Source: Sulfitobacter litoralis (GTDB lineage Bacteria > Pseudomonadota > Alphaproteobacteria > Rhodobacterales > Rhodobacteraceae). From it: 64,000 nt of DNA. Position 1 is the stretch's first letter. Every line of letters starts with the position of its first letter. Under the pieces are notes generated by a model. The model saw nothing but the letters and a program-made list of their open reading frames with translations, was not told the DNA's origin and made no database searches. A program made the translations under genes and the position numbers. Shown in pieces: positions 17,178 through 26,460 of the stretch. The DNA is taken from the NCBI RefSeq assembly GCF_900103185.1, contig NZ_FNJD01000014.1, positions 29,628 through 93,627 on the forward strand, in the 5' to 3' direction.

Positions 17178-17998
17178 TGCATCATCCCGATCCATTCGTT
17201 CAAGGCCTCAACCGCCTCGGGTTCGTCCAGAAACGGAATATGCCCGCGCCCCGGCACCCTTGCGACCACCATATCAGGGCGGCGGCGTTCCATCTCTTGC
17301 AGAGTTTCCTCGCTCAGCAGATTGGACGCCATGCCACGGATGCAGGCAATCGGCAGCCCGTCAAACGCGTCAAAGAAAGGCCAAAGATCGGGCGAGGGCG
17401 CTGAAAACGCCTTGGCCACCGCATCGCGCAAATGCTTGTCATAGGTGATCTGCAAGCCGCTTTCGGTCTGGGTGTAGTGCTTTTGCGCTTCCTCCAGCCA
17501 GCGGCTGTCGGGCACATTTTCAAATTCTGGGAACACACGCGGCATGGCGGCGGCGGCTTCGGCATGGGTCTTGGCGGCGGGGTTGCGGCCAATGAATTCC
17601 ATGATGAAATCCAGCCCCTGCGGGTCGATATGTGGCCCCACATCGTTAAAGGCGACGCCCAGCAACCGGTTCTTGGCTGCCTTGGCCAACCCCAACCCAT
17701 TCAGTCCCCCGCGTGACGTCCCAAGCACGGCGACCTTGTCGATCCCCAGATGGTCCAGCAGCTCCAACGCGTCGCGGCATTCAACGGGGGGGGAATAATG
17801 CGACCAGTCGGGATCAAAGTCGGAATGCCCCCGCCCGCGATAATCCATCTTGATCAGACGCACGTTTTTCAGATGCGGGGTTACATAGTCGAAATCCGCC
17901 GTGGTTCGCGTCAAACCGGCAAGGCAGAGAATCGGTAGCCCCTGACCTTCATCGGCAAAATAGAGCGATAGCCCGTCGGATGTGGTGAAATGAGCCAT
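17174..17998 (-). CDS. Alpha/beta hydrolase
   Basis: A 274 aa alpha/beta-fold hydrolase with the nucleophile motif GTSRGG (Ser95), the family pattern MDYRGRGHSD (51-60) and a catalytic His in PGRGHIPFLDEP near 256. It resembles proteins annotated as carboxylesterases or lactonases; I cannot name the substrate. It begins at 17998 in a 1-bp overlap (TAATG) with the HAD gene and ends in a 4-bp overlap with the dehydratase gene, so the three are probably translated in series. Confidence 0.85.
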   Translation of the reverse strand: MAHFTTSDGLSLYFADEGQGLPILCLAGLTRTTADFDYVTPHLKNVRLIKMDYRGRGHSDFDPDWSHYSPPVECRDALELLDHLGIDKVAVLGTSRGGLNGLGLAKAAKNRLLGVAFNDVGPHIDPQGLDFIMEFIGRNPAAKTHAEAAAAMPRVFPEFENVPDSRWLEEAQKHYTQTESGLQITYDKHLRDAVAKAFSAPSPDLWPFFDAFDGLPIACIRGMASNLLSEETLQEMERRRPDMVVARVPGRGHIPFLDEPEAVEALNEWIGMMQ

Positions 17999-18684
17999 TA
18001 TACGCCTGCCAGTTCTGGGATGCCGTTCAGGTCCTGCAGCACATGAACGGGCTTCCATGGTAAACGGTCCATCGGTTCGCCCGCACGGTTGACCCAGGCG
18101 GTCGTGAAGCCAAAGCCGGTTGCCGCCGCTGCATCCCAGCCATTGGACGATACAAACAGCACTTGTGATGGCGTGCAGCCGAACTTTTGGCCGACCAGTT
18201 CATAGACACGCGCATCAGGCTTGAAGATTCCTACGCTTTCGACCGACAAAACGGCATCCAGCGTTTCGGCCAGACCGGCGGATGACACCGCCCCTTCGAG
18301 CATCGCCGGCGACCCGTTCGATAGGATTGCCGTGTTCAATCCCTTATCCTTCAATTTTTTCAGCATCTTAGGCACTTCGGGAAATGCCTGAAGCTCCCAG
18401 TACAACGCCAGCAAACGAGCGCGCAGGGCAGGGTTGTCGTCGTGCCCGGTCTTTTCTAGTGCCCAGTCCAGACCCTCTTGGGTGACCTGCCAGAAATCAT
18501 CATGGGTACCGGTGACAGCGCGCAGCCAAGAGTAGCTTAACTGCTTTTGTCGCCAATGTTCCGCGACCTGTGGCCAGCTGTCTTTTATCGCTGCAAAGTC
18601 CGGCTCTGATGCGGCTTGCCGTGCGGCGGCGGCCACATCGAACAAGGTACCATATGCATCGAACACGCATGTTGTTATCGCCAT
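17998..18684 (-). CDS. Haloacid dehalogenase type II (L-2-haloacid dehalogenase family)
   Basis: Hydrolyses L-2-haloacids to D-2-hydroxyacids in characterised members. The 228 aa protein has all type II landmarks: nucleophile Asp9 in CVFDAYGTLFD, the Ser of SNGSPAML near 120, Lys in GIFKPDARVYE near 150, and VSSNGWDAAAATGFG near 177. The start at 18684 follows AGGGGGGAA. It is the first gene of the six-gene operon, so its promoter in 18685-18868 should drive all six. Related HAD proteins with no halogen activity exist, so the activity is likely but not certain. Confidence 0.88.
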   Translation of the reverse strand: MAITTCVFDAYGTLFDVAAAARQAASEPDFAAIKDSWPQVAEHWRQKQLSYSWLRAVTGTHDDFWQVTQEGLDWALEKTGHDDNPALRARLLALYWELQAFPEVPKMLKKLKDKGLNTAILSNGSPAMLEGAVSSAGLAETLDAVLSVESVGIFKPDARVYELVGQKFGCTPSQVLFVSSNGWDAAAATGFGFTTAWVNRAGEPMDRLPWKPVHVLQDLNGIPELAGV

Positions 18685-18868
18685 GATTTTCCCCCCTGAA
18701 ATATCCTGCCGCGAGACTGTCACGCGCCGTCCGAACAGAAAAGGCCGAAAAACTGGCCGCAGGGGGGTTTACGACAGGGAGCAGGCTTGAAACACTGCGC
18801 GCCGAACCCGGAGCACCCGCGCAGATACGCGGCCTCCTGTATTTTCCCTTTATGGATCGGAGCTTTCT

Positions 18869-19297
18869 ATGACGCAGGTTAAATCCGGCGATACCGTTGC
18901 TATTCACTATACTGGTACGTTGCTTGACGGCAGCACCTTCGACAGCTCGGAAGGGCGCGAGCCTTTGGAATTCACGGTTGGGTCCGGCCAGATCATCCCC
19001 GGCCTCGACACCGCGATGCCCGGGATGGAAGTCGGCGAGAAGAAAGTCGTCAAAATTGACAGCGCTGATGCCTACGGCGATGTGAACCCCGAGATGCGTC
19101 AGGCCGTGCCGCGCGAAGGCATCCCTGCGGATATCCCGCTGGAAATCGGCACGCAGCTGCAGATGCAAACCCCCGACGGGCAGGCGATGCCGGTGATGGT
19201 TGTCGAAGTCGACGACTCCACTGTCACACTTGATGCGAACCACCCGCTGGCAGGCAAAGACCTGCAGTTCGACATCGAACTGGTAAAAATCGCCTAA
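18869..19297 (+). CDS. FKBP-type peptidyl-prolyl isomerase (SlyD-like)
   Basis: A 142 aa protein with an FKBP domain split by an insert-in-flap domain (about residues 65-125), the SlyD arrangement: HYTGTLLDGSTFDSSEG at about 12-28 and GLDTAMPGMEVGEKK near 45-60. It lacks the His-rich C-terminal tail of E. coli SlyD, so nickel storage is not indicated. It acts in the cytoplasm as proline isomerase and chaperone. GGAG lies 8 bases before the ATG. A very long hairpin follows the gene. Confidence 0.92.
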   Translation: MTQVKSGDTVAIHYTGTLLDGSTFDSSEGREPLEFTVGSGQIIPGLDTAMPGMEVGEKKVVKIDSADAYGDVNPEMRQAVPREGIPADIPLEIGTQLQMQTPDGQAMPVMVVEVDDSTVTLDANHPLAGKDLQFDIELVKIA

Positions 19298-19300
19298 ACA

Positions 19301-19346
19301 GGCCCATACAGTCCGGCGCTTTTGATCGCGCCGGACTGTATGGGCC
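19301..19346 (+). terminator. Exceptionally long perfect hairpin after the FKBP gene
   Basis: Bases 19301-19319 (GGCCCATACAGTCCGGCGC) are exactly complementary to 19328-19346, a 19-bp perfect stem with an 8-base T-rich loop. No T run follows on either strand. It lies 3 bp after the stop codon and 46 bp before the next gene, so transcription attenuation is the most likely role. Confidence 0.65.
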
Positions 19347-19392
19347 CAAGAAACCGCTCGAAACCTCGCGCGCCGCGCAGTATGCAGCGGTT

Positions 19393-20505
19393 ATGGACAG
19401 TCAAAACACCTTCGACATTTTTATCGTGGCCACCCCCGGTCTGGAAGACATGCTTCTGGCCGAGGTGACAGAGAAAGGCTTTGCCAATCCCGTCACCACG
19501 CCCGGCGGGATCACGGTGCAGGGCGACTGGCCCGAGGTATGGCGCGCGAACCTGCAACTGCGCGGTGCCTCGCGCGTGCTGGCGCGGATCGGGTCCTTCA
19601 TGGCGTTCCATCTGGCGCAACTGGACAAACGTGCACGCAAGTTCCCCTGGGGCGATGTGCTGCGCGCAGATGTGCCGTTACGGGTACAGGTGACCACGAA
19701 AGCCTCTAAAATCTACCACGCCGGTGCCGCGACACAGCGGATTGAAACCGCCCTGCGCGAAAGCCTCGGGGTGACGATCTCGCCCGAAGCGGCGCTCGTG
19801 CTCAAGGTGCGGATCGACGACAATGTAGTGACCATCAGCCTCGATACCTCGGGCGAGTCGCTGCACAAGCGCGGCCACAAGGAAGCCGTCGGCAAAGCGC
19901 CGATGCGCGAGAACCTAGCCTATCTGATGCTGCGTCAAGCGGGGTACACCGGCACCGAGACTGTGGTCGACCCGATGTGCGGCTCAGGTACGTTCGTGAT
20001 CGAGGCCGCCGAGATCGCCATGGGCCTGAACCCCGGCCGCTCGCGCCATTTCGCTTTCGAGGACCTCGCCAGCTTTGATCCCGATCAATGGGCCGCCATG
20101 CGTGACGATACCGCCACGTCGACGCCGCTGCGGTTCTACGGTTCCGACCGTGACGCCGGTGCCGTCCGGATGAGCAGGATGAACGCGGAACGGGCAGGGG
20201 TATCAGAGGCGGTGCAGTTCGAAAACCACGCCGCGGGGGAGCTGACCCCGCCAGACGGACCGCCGGGCCTTGTCATGGTGAATCCGCCCTACGGCGGCCG
20301 CATCGGTAACAAGAAACTGCTTTATCCGCTTTATGGAACGCTTGGGCAAACGCTGCTCACGCGCTTCAAGGGCTGGCGCGTCGGCCTCGTCACATCGGAA
20401 CCGCCCTTGGCCAAAGCCACCGGCCTGCCGTGGAAACCCCAAGGCCCCGCCATCGCACACGGCGGCATGAAGGTCTGGCTCTACCAAACCCCGCCCCTAC
20501 GCTAA
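19393..20505 (+). CDS. THUMP-domain class I SAM-dependent RNA methyltransferase (RlmL/RlmK-like)
   Basis: A 370 aa RNA N2-guanine methyltransferase of the RlmL family. A THUMP RNA-binding domain occupies about residues 45-155, followed by a Rossmann methyltransferase with DPMCGSGTFVIEAA (about 193-206) for SAM and the catalytic NPPYGGRIG (near 299). It lacks the second methyltransferase half of enterobacterial RlmKL. The target is probably 23S rRNA, but other RlmL-like proteins modify tRNA. It stands alone, with a repeat element after it. Confidence 0.88.
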   Translation: MDSQNTFDIFIVATPGLEDMLLAEVTEKGFANPVTTPGGITVQGDWPEVWRANLQLRGASRVLARIGSFMAFHLAQLDKRARKFPWGDVLRADVPLRVQVTTKASKIYHAGAATQRIETALRESLGVTISPEAALVLKVRIDDNVVTISLDTSGESLHKRGHKEAVGKAPMRENLAYLMLRQAGYTGTETVVDPMCGSGTFVIEAAEIAMGLNPGRSRHFAFEDLASFDPDQWAAMRDDTATSTPLRFYGSDRDAGAVRMSRMNAERAGVSEAVQFENHAAGELTPPDGPPGLVMVNPPYGGRIGNKKLLYPLYGTLGQTLLTRFKGWRVGLVTSEPPLAKATGLPWKPQGPAIAHGGMKVWLYQTPPLR

Positions 20506-20517
20506 ACGCGACGCCCT

Positions 20518-20562
20518 ATTTCCAAATGGTCTAAAATCCCGGGGTCCGGGGCAGCGCCCCGG
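20518..20562. repeat. Dispersed intergenic palindromic repeat
   Basis: ATTTCCAAATGGTCTAAAAT followed by CCCGGGGT and the inverted repeat CCGGGGC-AGC-GCCCCGG. It is the second close copy of the element at 13290 and lies between two convergent genes, where it can act as a two-way terminator. Confidence 0.75.
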
Positions 20563-20575
20563 TCCGCCAGTACCG

Positions 20576-21367
20576 TCAAAGATGTTCGGCCTGTGGCATC
20601 CCCAGCACATGGAACCCGCCATCCACGCGGATGATCTCGCCCGTGGTGCAGGCACCGGCATCCGAGGCCAGATAGACCGCTGTCCCGCCAACAGCTTCAA
20701 GTGTCGCGTTGGACCGCAAGGGGGCGTTCATGTCGGTGTGTTTATAAGTCTTGCGCGCGCCGCCAATCGCGGCACCGGCAAGCGTTTTCATCGGGCCGGG
20801 GCTGATTGCGTTGACGCGGATGCCTTCGGGCCCCAGATCATTCGCCAGATAGCGCGTGGCACTTTCCAGTGCGGCTTTGGCTACGCCCATCACATTGTAG
20901 TTCGGCGTTACGCGGTTTGATCCCATATAGGTCAGCGTCAGCAGCGTGCCGCCATTCTCGACCATCAGCGGATGCGCCCGCCGTGCGACCTCGATGAAAG
21001 AATAGGCCGAAATATCCATCGAGTTTTTAAAGTTCTCGCGGCTGGTGTTCAGGAAGCGGCCTGTCAGCTCGGACTTGTCGGAAAACGCGATGGCGTGGAC
21101 AACGAAGTCGATCGTGGACCACCGCGCGCCCAGTTGGTCAAACGCGGCATCAAGCGAAGCATCATCGGTCACGTCGACATCGACCATGAAATCCGACCCG
21201 ACACTCTGCGCCAGAGGCTCAAGACGCTTCCCAAAGGCTTCGCCCTGATAGGTGAAGGCCAGTTCCGCACCGGCTTCGGCCATTGCCTTGGCAATACCCC
21301 AAGCGATGGAGCGTTCGTTCGCGACGCCCATAATCAGGCCGCGTTTTCCTTTAAGCATTTCTGACAT
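20576..21367 (-). CDS. fabI: Enoyl-ACP reductase (NADH)
   Basis: Last step of each fatty-acid elongation round. The 263 aa SDR-type protein has the FabI nucleotide motif MGVANERSIAWGIA (13-26) and the catalytic pair Tyr157 and Lys164 in the Y-x6-K arrangement, with a further Tyr at 147. It follows fabB by 9 bp on the same strand and is third in fabA-fabB-fabI. The start ATG at 21367 has AAGGA upstream. Confidence 0.95.
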   Translation of the reverse strand: MSEMLKGKRGLIMGVANERSIAWGIAKAMAEAGAELAFTYQGEAFGKRLEPLAQSVGSDFMVDVDVTDDASLDAAFDQLGARWSTIDFVVHAIAFSDKSELTGRFLNTSRENFKNSMDISAYSFIEVARRAHPLMVENGGTLLTLTYMGSNRVTPNYNVMGVAKAALESATRYLANDLGPEGIRVNAISPGPMKTLAGAAIGGARKTYKHTDMNAPLRSNATLEAVGGTAVYLASDAGACTTGEIIRVDGGFHVLGMPQAEHL

Positions 21368-21376
21368 TTGCTGTCC

Positions 21377-22606
21377 TTACTCTTGGAACTTGGAAAGGAT
21401 CATCGATCCATTGGTGCCGCCGAACCCGAAGGAGTTGGTCATCACCGAATCCAGACCGGCATTGTCCACACGCTCTAGCGCGATTTCGGACGGGTCCAGT
21501 TTCGGGTCCAGATCAACGACGTTGATGGATTTCGTGATAAAGTCATGTTTCAGCATCAACAGGCAGAACACAGCCTCTAGTGCGCCGGCGGCCCCTTGGG
21601 CGTGGCCGGTCATCGACTTGGTGGAGCTGACGGGTGGCGTGCTGCCTTTGCCAAAGACGCGGCGGACTGCTTCGATCTCGCCCACATCGCCGACTGGTGT
21701 GGATGTGCCGTGAGCGTTGATATAGCCGACCTTACGGCCCTCGGGCAGGGTTTCCAGCGCCAGACGCATGGCGCGTTCGCCGCCCTCGCCAGAGGGGGCT
21801 ACCATGTCGTGACCGTCAGATGTCGCCGCATAGCCGGTGACTTCGGCATAGATCGTGGCACCGCGCGCCTTGGCGTGTTCAAGTTCTTCGAGCACCAACA
21901 TGCCGCCGCCTCCCGAAATCACGAACCCGTCGCGGTTGGCGTCAAAGGCGCGGCTCGCTGTTTCAGGGGCGTCGTTATACTTGCTGCTCATCGCGCCCAT
22001 GGCGTCGAACAGGCAGGACAGCGTCCAGTCCAGCTCTTCGCCGCCGCCTGCGAACATCACGTCTTGCTTGCCTAGCATGATCTGTTCCGCTGCGTTGCCG
22101 ATGCAATGCAGCGAGGTAGAGCAGGCCGAGGTGATGGAATAGTTGATGCCTTTGATCTTGAAGGCGGTCGACAGGTTCGCGCTGACGGTGGACGACATGC
22201 ATTTCGGAACGGCAAACGGCCCGATACGCTTGGTCGCGCCGGTGTCCCGCACAACGTTATGCGCGGTGAACAACGCCGAGGTCGACGGCCCGCCGGAGCC
22301 CGCCACAAGGCCGGTGCGCGGGTTGCTGATCTGGTCATCGCTCAGGCCCGCATCCGCGATGGCTTGCTGCATTGCGATATAGGCATAAGCGGCACCGCCG
22401 CCCATGAAGCGCAGCGCACGTTTGTCGATGTGATCTGCGACGTTGATCTTGAGTGTCCCGGCAACCCGGCTGCGAAAGCCGTGCTCTGTCATTTCGGGGC
22501 TGGCGACGATGCCGCTGGTCCCGTCTTTAAGCGATGCCAGAACTTCTTCTGCATTGTTTCCGATGGACGAGACAATTCCCAATCCTGTGACAACGACGCG
22601 GCGCAT
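21377..22606 (-). CDS. fabB: 3-oxoacyl-ACP synthase I
   Basis: Condensing enzyme required for unsaturated fatty-acid synthesis with FabA. Of 409 aa, Cys162 in [10 protein letters not shown] is the nucleophile, and the two His residues lie in [12 protein letters not shown] (near 297) and [10 protein letters not shown] (near 332), the Cys-His-His set of FabB/FabF. The start at 22606 ([10 protein letters not shown]) is the family start; a longer reading frame upstream is not needed. It lies 163 bp after fabA and 9 bp before fabI. Confidence 0.95.
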   Translation of the reverse strand: MRRVVVTGLGIVSSIGNNAEEVLASLKDGTSGIVASPEMTEHGFRSRVAGTLKINVADHIDKRALRFMGGGAAYAYIAMQQAIADAGLSDDQISNPRTGLVAGSGGPSTSALFTAHNVVRDTGATKRIGPFAVPKCMSSTVSANLSTAFKIKGINYSITSACSTSLHCIGNAAEQIMLGKQDVMFAGGGEELDWTLSCLFDAMGAMSSKYNDAPETASRAFDANRDGFVISGGGGMLVLEELEHAKARGATIYAEVTGYAATSDGHDMVAPSGEGGERAMRLALETLPEGRKVGYINAHGTSTPVGDVGEIEAVRRVFGKGSTPPVSSTKSMTGHAQGAAGALEAVFCLLMLKHDFITKSINVVDLDPKLDPSEIALERVDNAGLDSVMTNSFGFGGTNGSMILSKFQE

Positions 22607-22769
22607 GGGCTGCACTCCCTTGATCTGTGTGGGGCGGGTGCCCTCTTGATGCTGCGCGGCCCGCACGCTTGTCGCGGGGCCGCACGTTCGTTTCCCGTTT
22701 GCCGCCTATGGGGCGACAAATCAAGTCATCAGTCTGTCTGGATGATCAGCAAGATGATCGGATGTCCGC

Positions 22770-23279
22770 TCAGCTCTCGCTTAGCGCGACCTTCATGTCT
22801 TTGACCTGATAGATCACTTCGCCGTCAGCTTCGACGATGCCATCGGCAACGCCCATGGTTAGGCGACGGGTCTGGATCGCTTTGGTAAAGTCGATCTTGT
22901 AGGTCAGCAACTTGCGGTCAGGGCGTACCATACCGGTCAGTTTCACTTCGCCGACACCAAGCGCATAGCCGCGCCCCTGCCAGCCGCGCCAGCCAAGGTT
23001 AAAGCCGGTCAGCTGCCACAGGCCATCAAGGCCCAAGCAGCCGGGCATGATCGGGTTGCCGGGGAAGTGGCAGTCAAAGAACCACAGGTCAGGCGTGATG
23101 TCGAATTCCGCCGTGATGTGCCCTTTGCCGTGGGCACCGCCATCGGCGGATACGTCTGTAATACGGTCCATCATCAGCATCGGCGGGGCGGGCAGCTGCG
23201 CGTTGCCTTCGCCGAAAAGCTCGCCACGGGCGCATTTGAGCAGAGCTTCTTTGTCAAAGCTGGTGGGGTAGTCGGCCAT
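22770..23279 (-). CDS. fabA: 3-hydroxydecanoyl-ACP dehydratase/isomerase
   Basis: Introduces the cis double bond in anaerobic-type unsaturated fatty-acid synthesis. The 169 aa hotdog protein has the catalytic His71 in [13 protein letters not shown] and Asp85 in LGLDGLWQL, as in E. coli FabA. It is the first gene of fabA-fabB-fabI and is divergent from irr, an order kept in many alphaproteobacteria. Confidence 0.96.
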   Translation of the reverse strand: MADYPTSFDKEALLKCARGELFGEGNAQLPAPPMLMMDRITDVSADGGAHGKGHITAEFDITPDLWFFDCHFPGNPIMPGCLGLDGLWQLTGFNLGWRGWQGRGYALGVGEVKLTGMVRPDRKLLTYKIDFTKAIQTRRLTMGVADGIVEADGEVIYQVKDMKVALSES

Positions 23280-23472
23280 AATATCGCGGCTCCTGAGGGC
23301 TGAATTTCAAATCCCGGCAGGTTTAGCATTGCGCACCGCAGGCCCGCAAGGGCGCAGGCAGATCGCATTTACGCCACGGCGCAGGGCGGTGCTGGCAGGT
23401 GTTTCGGGATTTCCGTTTGAAAACCATCGCCATTGCCCCTTATATATAGCGCATGAGAGGTACTTATAGCCA

Positions 23473-23892
23473 ATGACCCAAACAACACAGCAGATCAGTT
23501 CTGAGTGGCTTGCCAAGGCGGGCCTGCGTCCCACGCGGCAGCGCATGACGCTGGCGCATCTGTTGGTGGGCGACGGTCAGCACCGCCATGTCACCGCCGA
23601 AAGCCTGTTTGACGCGGCCAAGGGGCAGGGCGATGCCGTGTCGCTGGCAACCGTCTACAACACCCTGCGCGCTTTTTGCGATGCGGGGCTGATGCAAGAA
23701 GTCACGGTTGACGGGTCCAAAAGCTATTTCGATACCAACACCCATGATCACCCCCATTTCTTCTGGGAGGACGAGGCACGCCTATCCGATGCGCCCTCTG
23801 ATCAGCTTGTGATCGCGCAGTTGCCCGACGCCCCCGAAGGGGCCGAGATCGCATCGGTTGATGTGGTGATCCGCCTGCGCCGGAAGGTTTAG
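23473..23892 (+). CDS. irr: Fur family iron/haem-responsive regulator Irr
   Basis: A 139 aa Fur-family protein. The winged helix-turn-helix runs from about residue 15 to 80 (LRPTRQRMTLAHLL, then SLATVYNTLRAF), and the dimerisation domain carries HDHPHFFWE near 92-100, the His-rich motif linked to haem sensing in rhizobial Irr. The usual Fur C-terminal CxxC is absent, as in Irr. Its position beside fabA-fabB-fabI is the alphaproteobacterial irr setting. An eight-codon open frame (ATG at 23453) ends on the irr start and could be a leader, but support is weak. Confidence 0.92.
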   Translation: MTQTTQQISSEWLAKAGLRPTRQRMTLAHLLVGDGQHRHVTAESLFDAAKGQGDAVSLATVYNTLRAFCDAGLMQEVTVDGSKSYFDTNTHDHPHFFWEDEARLSDAPSDQLVIAQLPDAPEGAEIASVDVVIRLRRKV

Positions 23893-23934
23893 GGCCTTTC
23901 GGTCAGGGACGCGGCTTTTACCGGTTCCGTCCGT

Positions 23935-24807
23935 TCAGAACCACTGCCCCGGTTCCATCAACCCCAGATCCAGCAGTTGGCGAGAATGCCATTCAAACGG
24001 CGCAGAGTTATGCCATTTGAAGCTGGCGATACTGTCCCTGCTGCCCGGATTGGACTTGAGCGCCTTGGCCGTGCGGAAAGAGCAGACGGAGGCTGTGATA
24101 TTGTGATGCCACGGGCAGGCGTAGGTGTTGTATTCCTGATCCGAGAACGTGTGATCGCCAAGCATCCGCAAGCCGGGTTTGGCGCGGAACAGGGAAATGC
24201 GGTCGATCTTGCGCCGCGCCGCTGGCACGTGTTCCTCAAAGCGCCACCGTAATCCGCCAAAGAAATCCAACTGCCGCTCTTTGGGGGCGGCGTCCGGCGT
24301 CTCTTGACGGGCCAGCGCATAATAGCCGGACCGATCCATAAAGGCATTGTCCAAGGACACGGCGTTGGGTGCCGTTTCAAGATCATCTGCGTAGAGGTCG
24401 ACGACATAGGTCAACATCGCATCGCGGCGCTCTTCGGTATGAAACGCCAACATCTCGCCCACTGTGCGCGTCTCGCAGAAGGGGTAGAACAGGTATTCCG
24501 CGTTATAGCAGACATACAGCCATTGCCCCGGCGCGGCCTCGATCACGGCGTTCACCGCATCTAGCAACGCGCCATCGCGGTCCATGTTATAATCCACGCG
24601 CAGCACGCCTTTGCTTTCGGCCACATCGCGGGCCAGTGCAAAGCTGGGGGGCATAAAGGCAACCAAAGTGCCGAACCCAAGCTGCTGGTGATGGCGCAAC
24701 GTGGTCTCAATCTCTACCGCGTCCTCAACCATGATGAGCGCAATGGGCCCCTTGCTCAGCACCGTTTTGCTGTCACTGATAAAATGGTCAAGACTGCGGT
24801 ATTGCAT
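23935..24807 (-). CDS. Glycosyltransferase-like protein of unknown substrate
   Basis: A 290 aa soluble protein. Its N-terminus (IALIMVEDAVEIETTLRHHQ, about 23-42) and the following DYNMDRDG resemble GT2/GT92-type glycosyltransferases in roseobacters, in which a short Asp motif binds the sugar nucleotide; the match is by eye and the canonical DxD is not clear. No membrane segment is seen. The ATG at 24807 follows GGGGTG. It is convergent with irr and divergent from miaB with 114 bp between. Confident as a gene, weak on function. Confidence 0.6.
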   Translation of the reverse strand: MQYRSLDHFISDSKTVLSKGPIALIMVEDAVEIETTLRHHQQLGFGTLVAFMPPSFALARDVAESKGVLRVDYNMDRDGALLDAVNAVIEAAPGQWLYVCYNAEYLFYPFCETRTVGEMLAFHTEERRDAMLTYVVDLYADDLETAPNAVSLDNAFMDRSGYYALARQETPDAAPKERQLDFFGGLRWRFEEHVPAARRKIDRISLFRAKPGLRMLGDHTFSDQEYNTYACPWHHNITASVCSFRTAKALKSNPGSRDSIASFKWHNSAPFEWHSRQLLDLGLMEPGQWF

Positions 24808-24921
24808 GACACCCCGGTGGAAACTGCGCTTTGTCCTAAATCTGTCAAATCGGGACGCATTGCAAGAGAACGCTGGCGCTGTTAGACCGCGCTTTTGCAC
24901 CTTTGATCAACGGACCCTGCC

Positions 24922-26241
24922 ATGACCGCGCCAAAAAAGCTGTTCATCAAGACCTACGGCTGCCAGATGAACGTCTACGATAGTGAACGTATGGCCGAGT
25001 CTCTGGGCGATACTTACGTCGAGACAAAGACCGCAGCCGATGCGGATATGATCCTGCTGAACACCTGTCACATTCGTGAAAAAGCGGCCGAAAAAGTCTA
25101 TTCCGAGCTGGGCCGTCTGAAGCCACTGAAAGAGCTGAACCCCGATCTAAAGATCGGGGTGGCCGGTTGCGTGGCGCAGGCCGAAGGGGCAGAGATCATG
25201 CGCCGTCAACCGGCTGTTGATCTGGTCGTGGGGCCGCAATCCTATCACCGGCTCCCCGCGATGGAGGCCCGCGTGCGGTCCGGCAAGACCGCGCTAGATA
25301 CGGATTTCCCCGAAGAAGACAAATTCGAAAAGCTCAAGGGCCGCGGCAAAGCGAAACGTGCACCGTCTGCATTTCTGACCGTGCAAGAAGGGTGCGACAA
25401 GTTTTGCGCCTTCTGCGTGGTGCCCTATACCCGTGGTGCCGAAGTCTCGCGCCCTGCAACCCGTGTGCTGACCGAAGCGCGCGAACTGGTAGAACGCGGC
25501 GTGCGCGAAGTCACTTTGCTGGGTCAGAACGTCAACGCCTATCACGGCGTGGGCGCAGAGGGCGCGGATTACACGCTCGCCCGTCTGATCAAGGAGCTGG
25601 CCAAGATCGACGGGCTGGAGCGGATCCGCTATACCACCAGCCACCCCAACGACATGGACGACGCGCTGATCGCGGCACATGGCGAGATCGACAAGCTGAT
25701 GCCCTATCTGCACCTGCCCGTGCAATCCGGCTCGGACCGTATCCTCAAGCGGATGAACCGCAGCCACACCGCCGAAAGCTATCTGCGGCTGATCGAACGC
25801 ATCCGCGCCGCACGCCCCGATATCGTGATGTCGGGTGATTTCATCGTTGGCTTCCCTGAAGAAACCGACGCGGATTTCGAGGCCACGATGGAACTCGTGC
25901 GCGAGGTCAAATACGGCTATGCCTATTCGTTCAAATACTCGACCCGCCCCGGCACGCCCGCCGCCGAACGCCCACAGGTGGAGGCCGCCGTGGCCGATGA
26001 GCGGCTGCAACGTCTACAAGGTCTTATCACCGGCCAACAGCGCGAGATCCAGAACAGCATGGTCGGCCGAGACCTGTCTGTACTGGTGGAAAAAACCGGC
26101 CGCGAGGCAGGGCAGATGGTGGGCAAATCAGAATACCTCCATTCCGTGCATATTGACGACGCGCAGGCCGAAGTTGGTGATGTTGTGCGTGTCAGAATCG
26201 TTGATGCCAAAACCAATTCACTGACCGCACGACAAATTTAA
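24922..26241 (+). CDS. miaB: tRNA-2-methylthio-N6-dimethylallyladenosine synthase
   Basis: Radical SAM methylthiotransferase that modifies A37 of tRNAs reading UNN codons. In 439 aa the N-terminal UPF0004 domain binds one Fe-S cluster through Cys14, Cys49 and Cys83, the radical SAM core binds another through Cys158, Cys162 and Cys165, and a TRAM domain forms the C-terminus (about 375-437). It precedes phoH in the usual alphaproteobacterial order, but an OmpA-like/lipoprotein pair is inserted between them. Confidence 0.96.
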   Translation: MTAPKKLFIKTYGCQMNVYDSERMAESLGDTYVETKTAADADMILLNTCHIREKAAEKVYSELGRLKPLKELNPDLKIGVAGCVAQAEGAEIMRRQPAVDLVVGPQSYHRLPAMEARVRSGKTALDTDFPEEDKFEKLKGRGKAKRAPSAFLTVQEGCDKFCAFCVVPYTRGAEVSRPATRVLTEARELVERGVREVTLLGQNVNAYHGVGAEGADYTLARLIKELAKIDGLERIRYTTSHPNDMDDALIAAHGEIDKLMPYLHLPVQSGSDRILKRMNRSHTAESYLRLIERIRAARPDIVMSGDFIVGFPEETDADFEATMELVREVKYGYAYSFKYSTRPGTPAAERPQVEAAVADERLQRLQGLITGQQREIQNSMVGRDLSVLVEKTGREAGQMVGKSEYLHSVHIDDAQAEVGDVVRVRIVDAKTNSLTARQI

Positions 26242-26460
26242 GTCTCGCATGCCGCGCTTTGCCCGCTTTGATTGTAGACCAAAACGGCTGCAATCGCGGG
26301 TAAATGGCGTAAGTGTGGCAGTAATATAGTAAATATGGCCGCATTCGCGCTTCACAGAGCCTCGTTTACCTCCTAATCTTACCACATATAGCGGACGACC
26401 ATGGTGCCTGGGGTATCTTTGGGTTTTCCGACTGGGGGACAGAAGAAAAGGACGAGGGCT

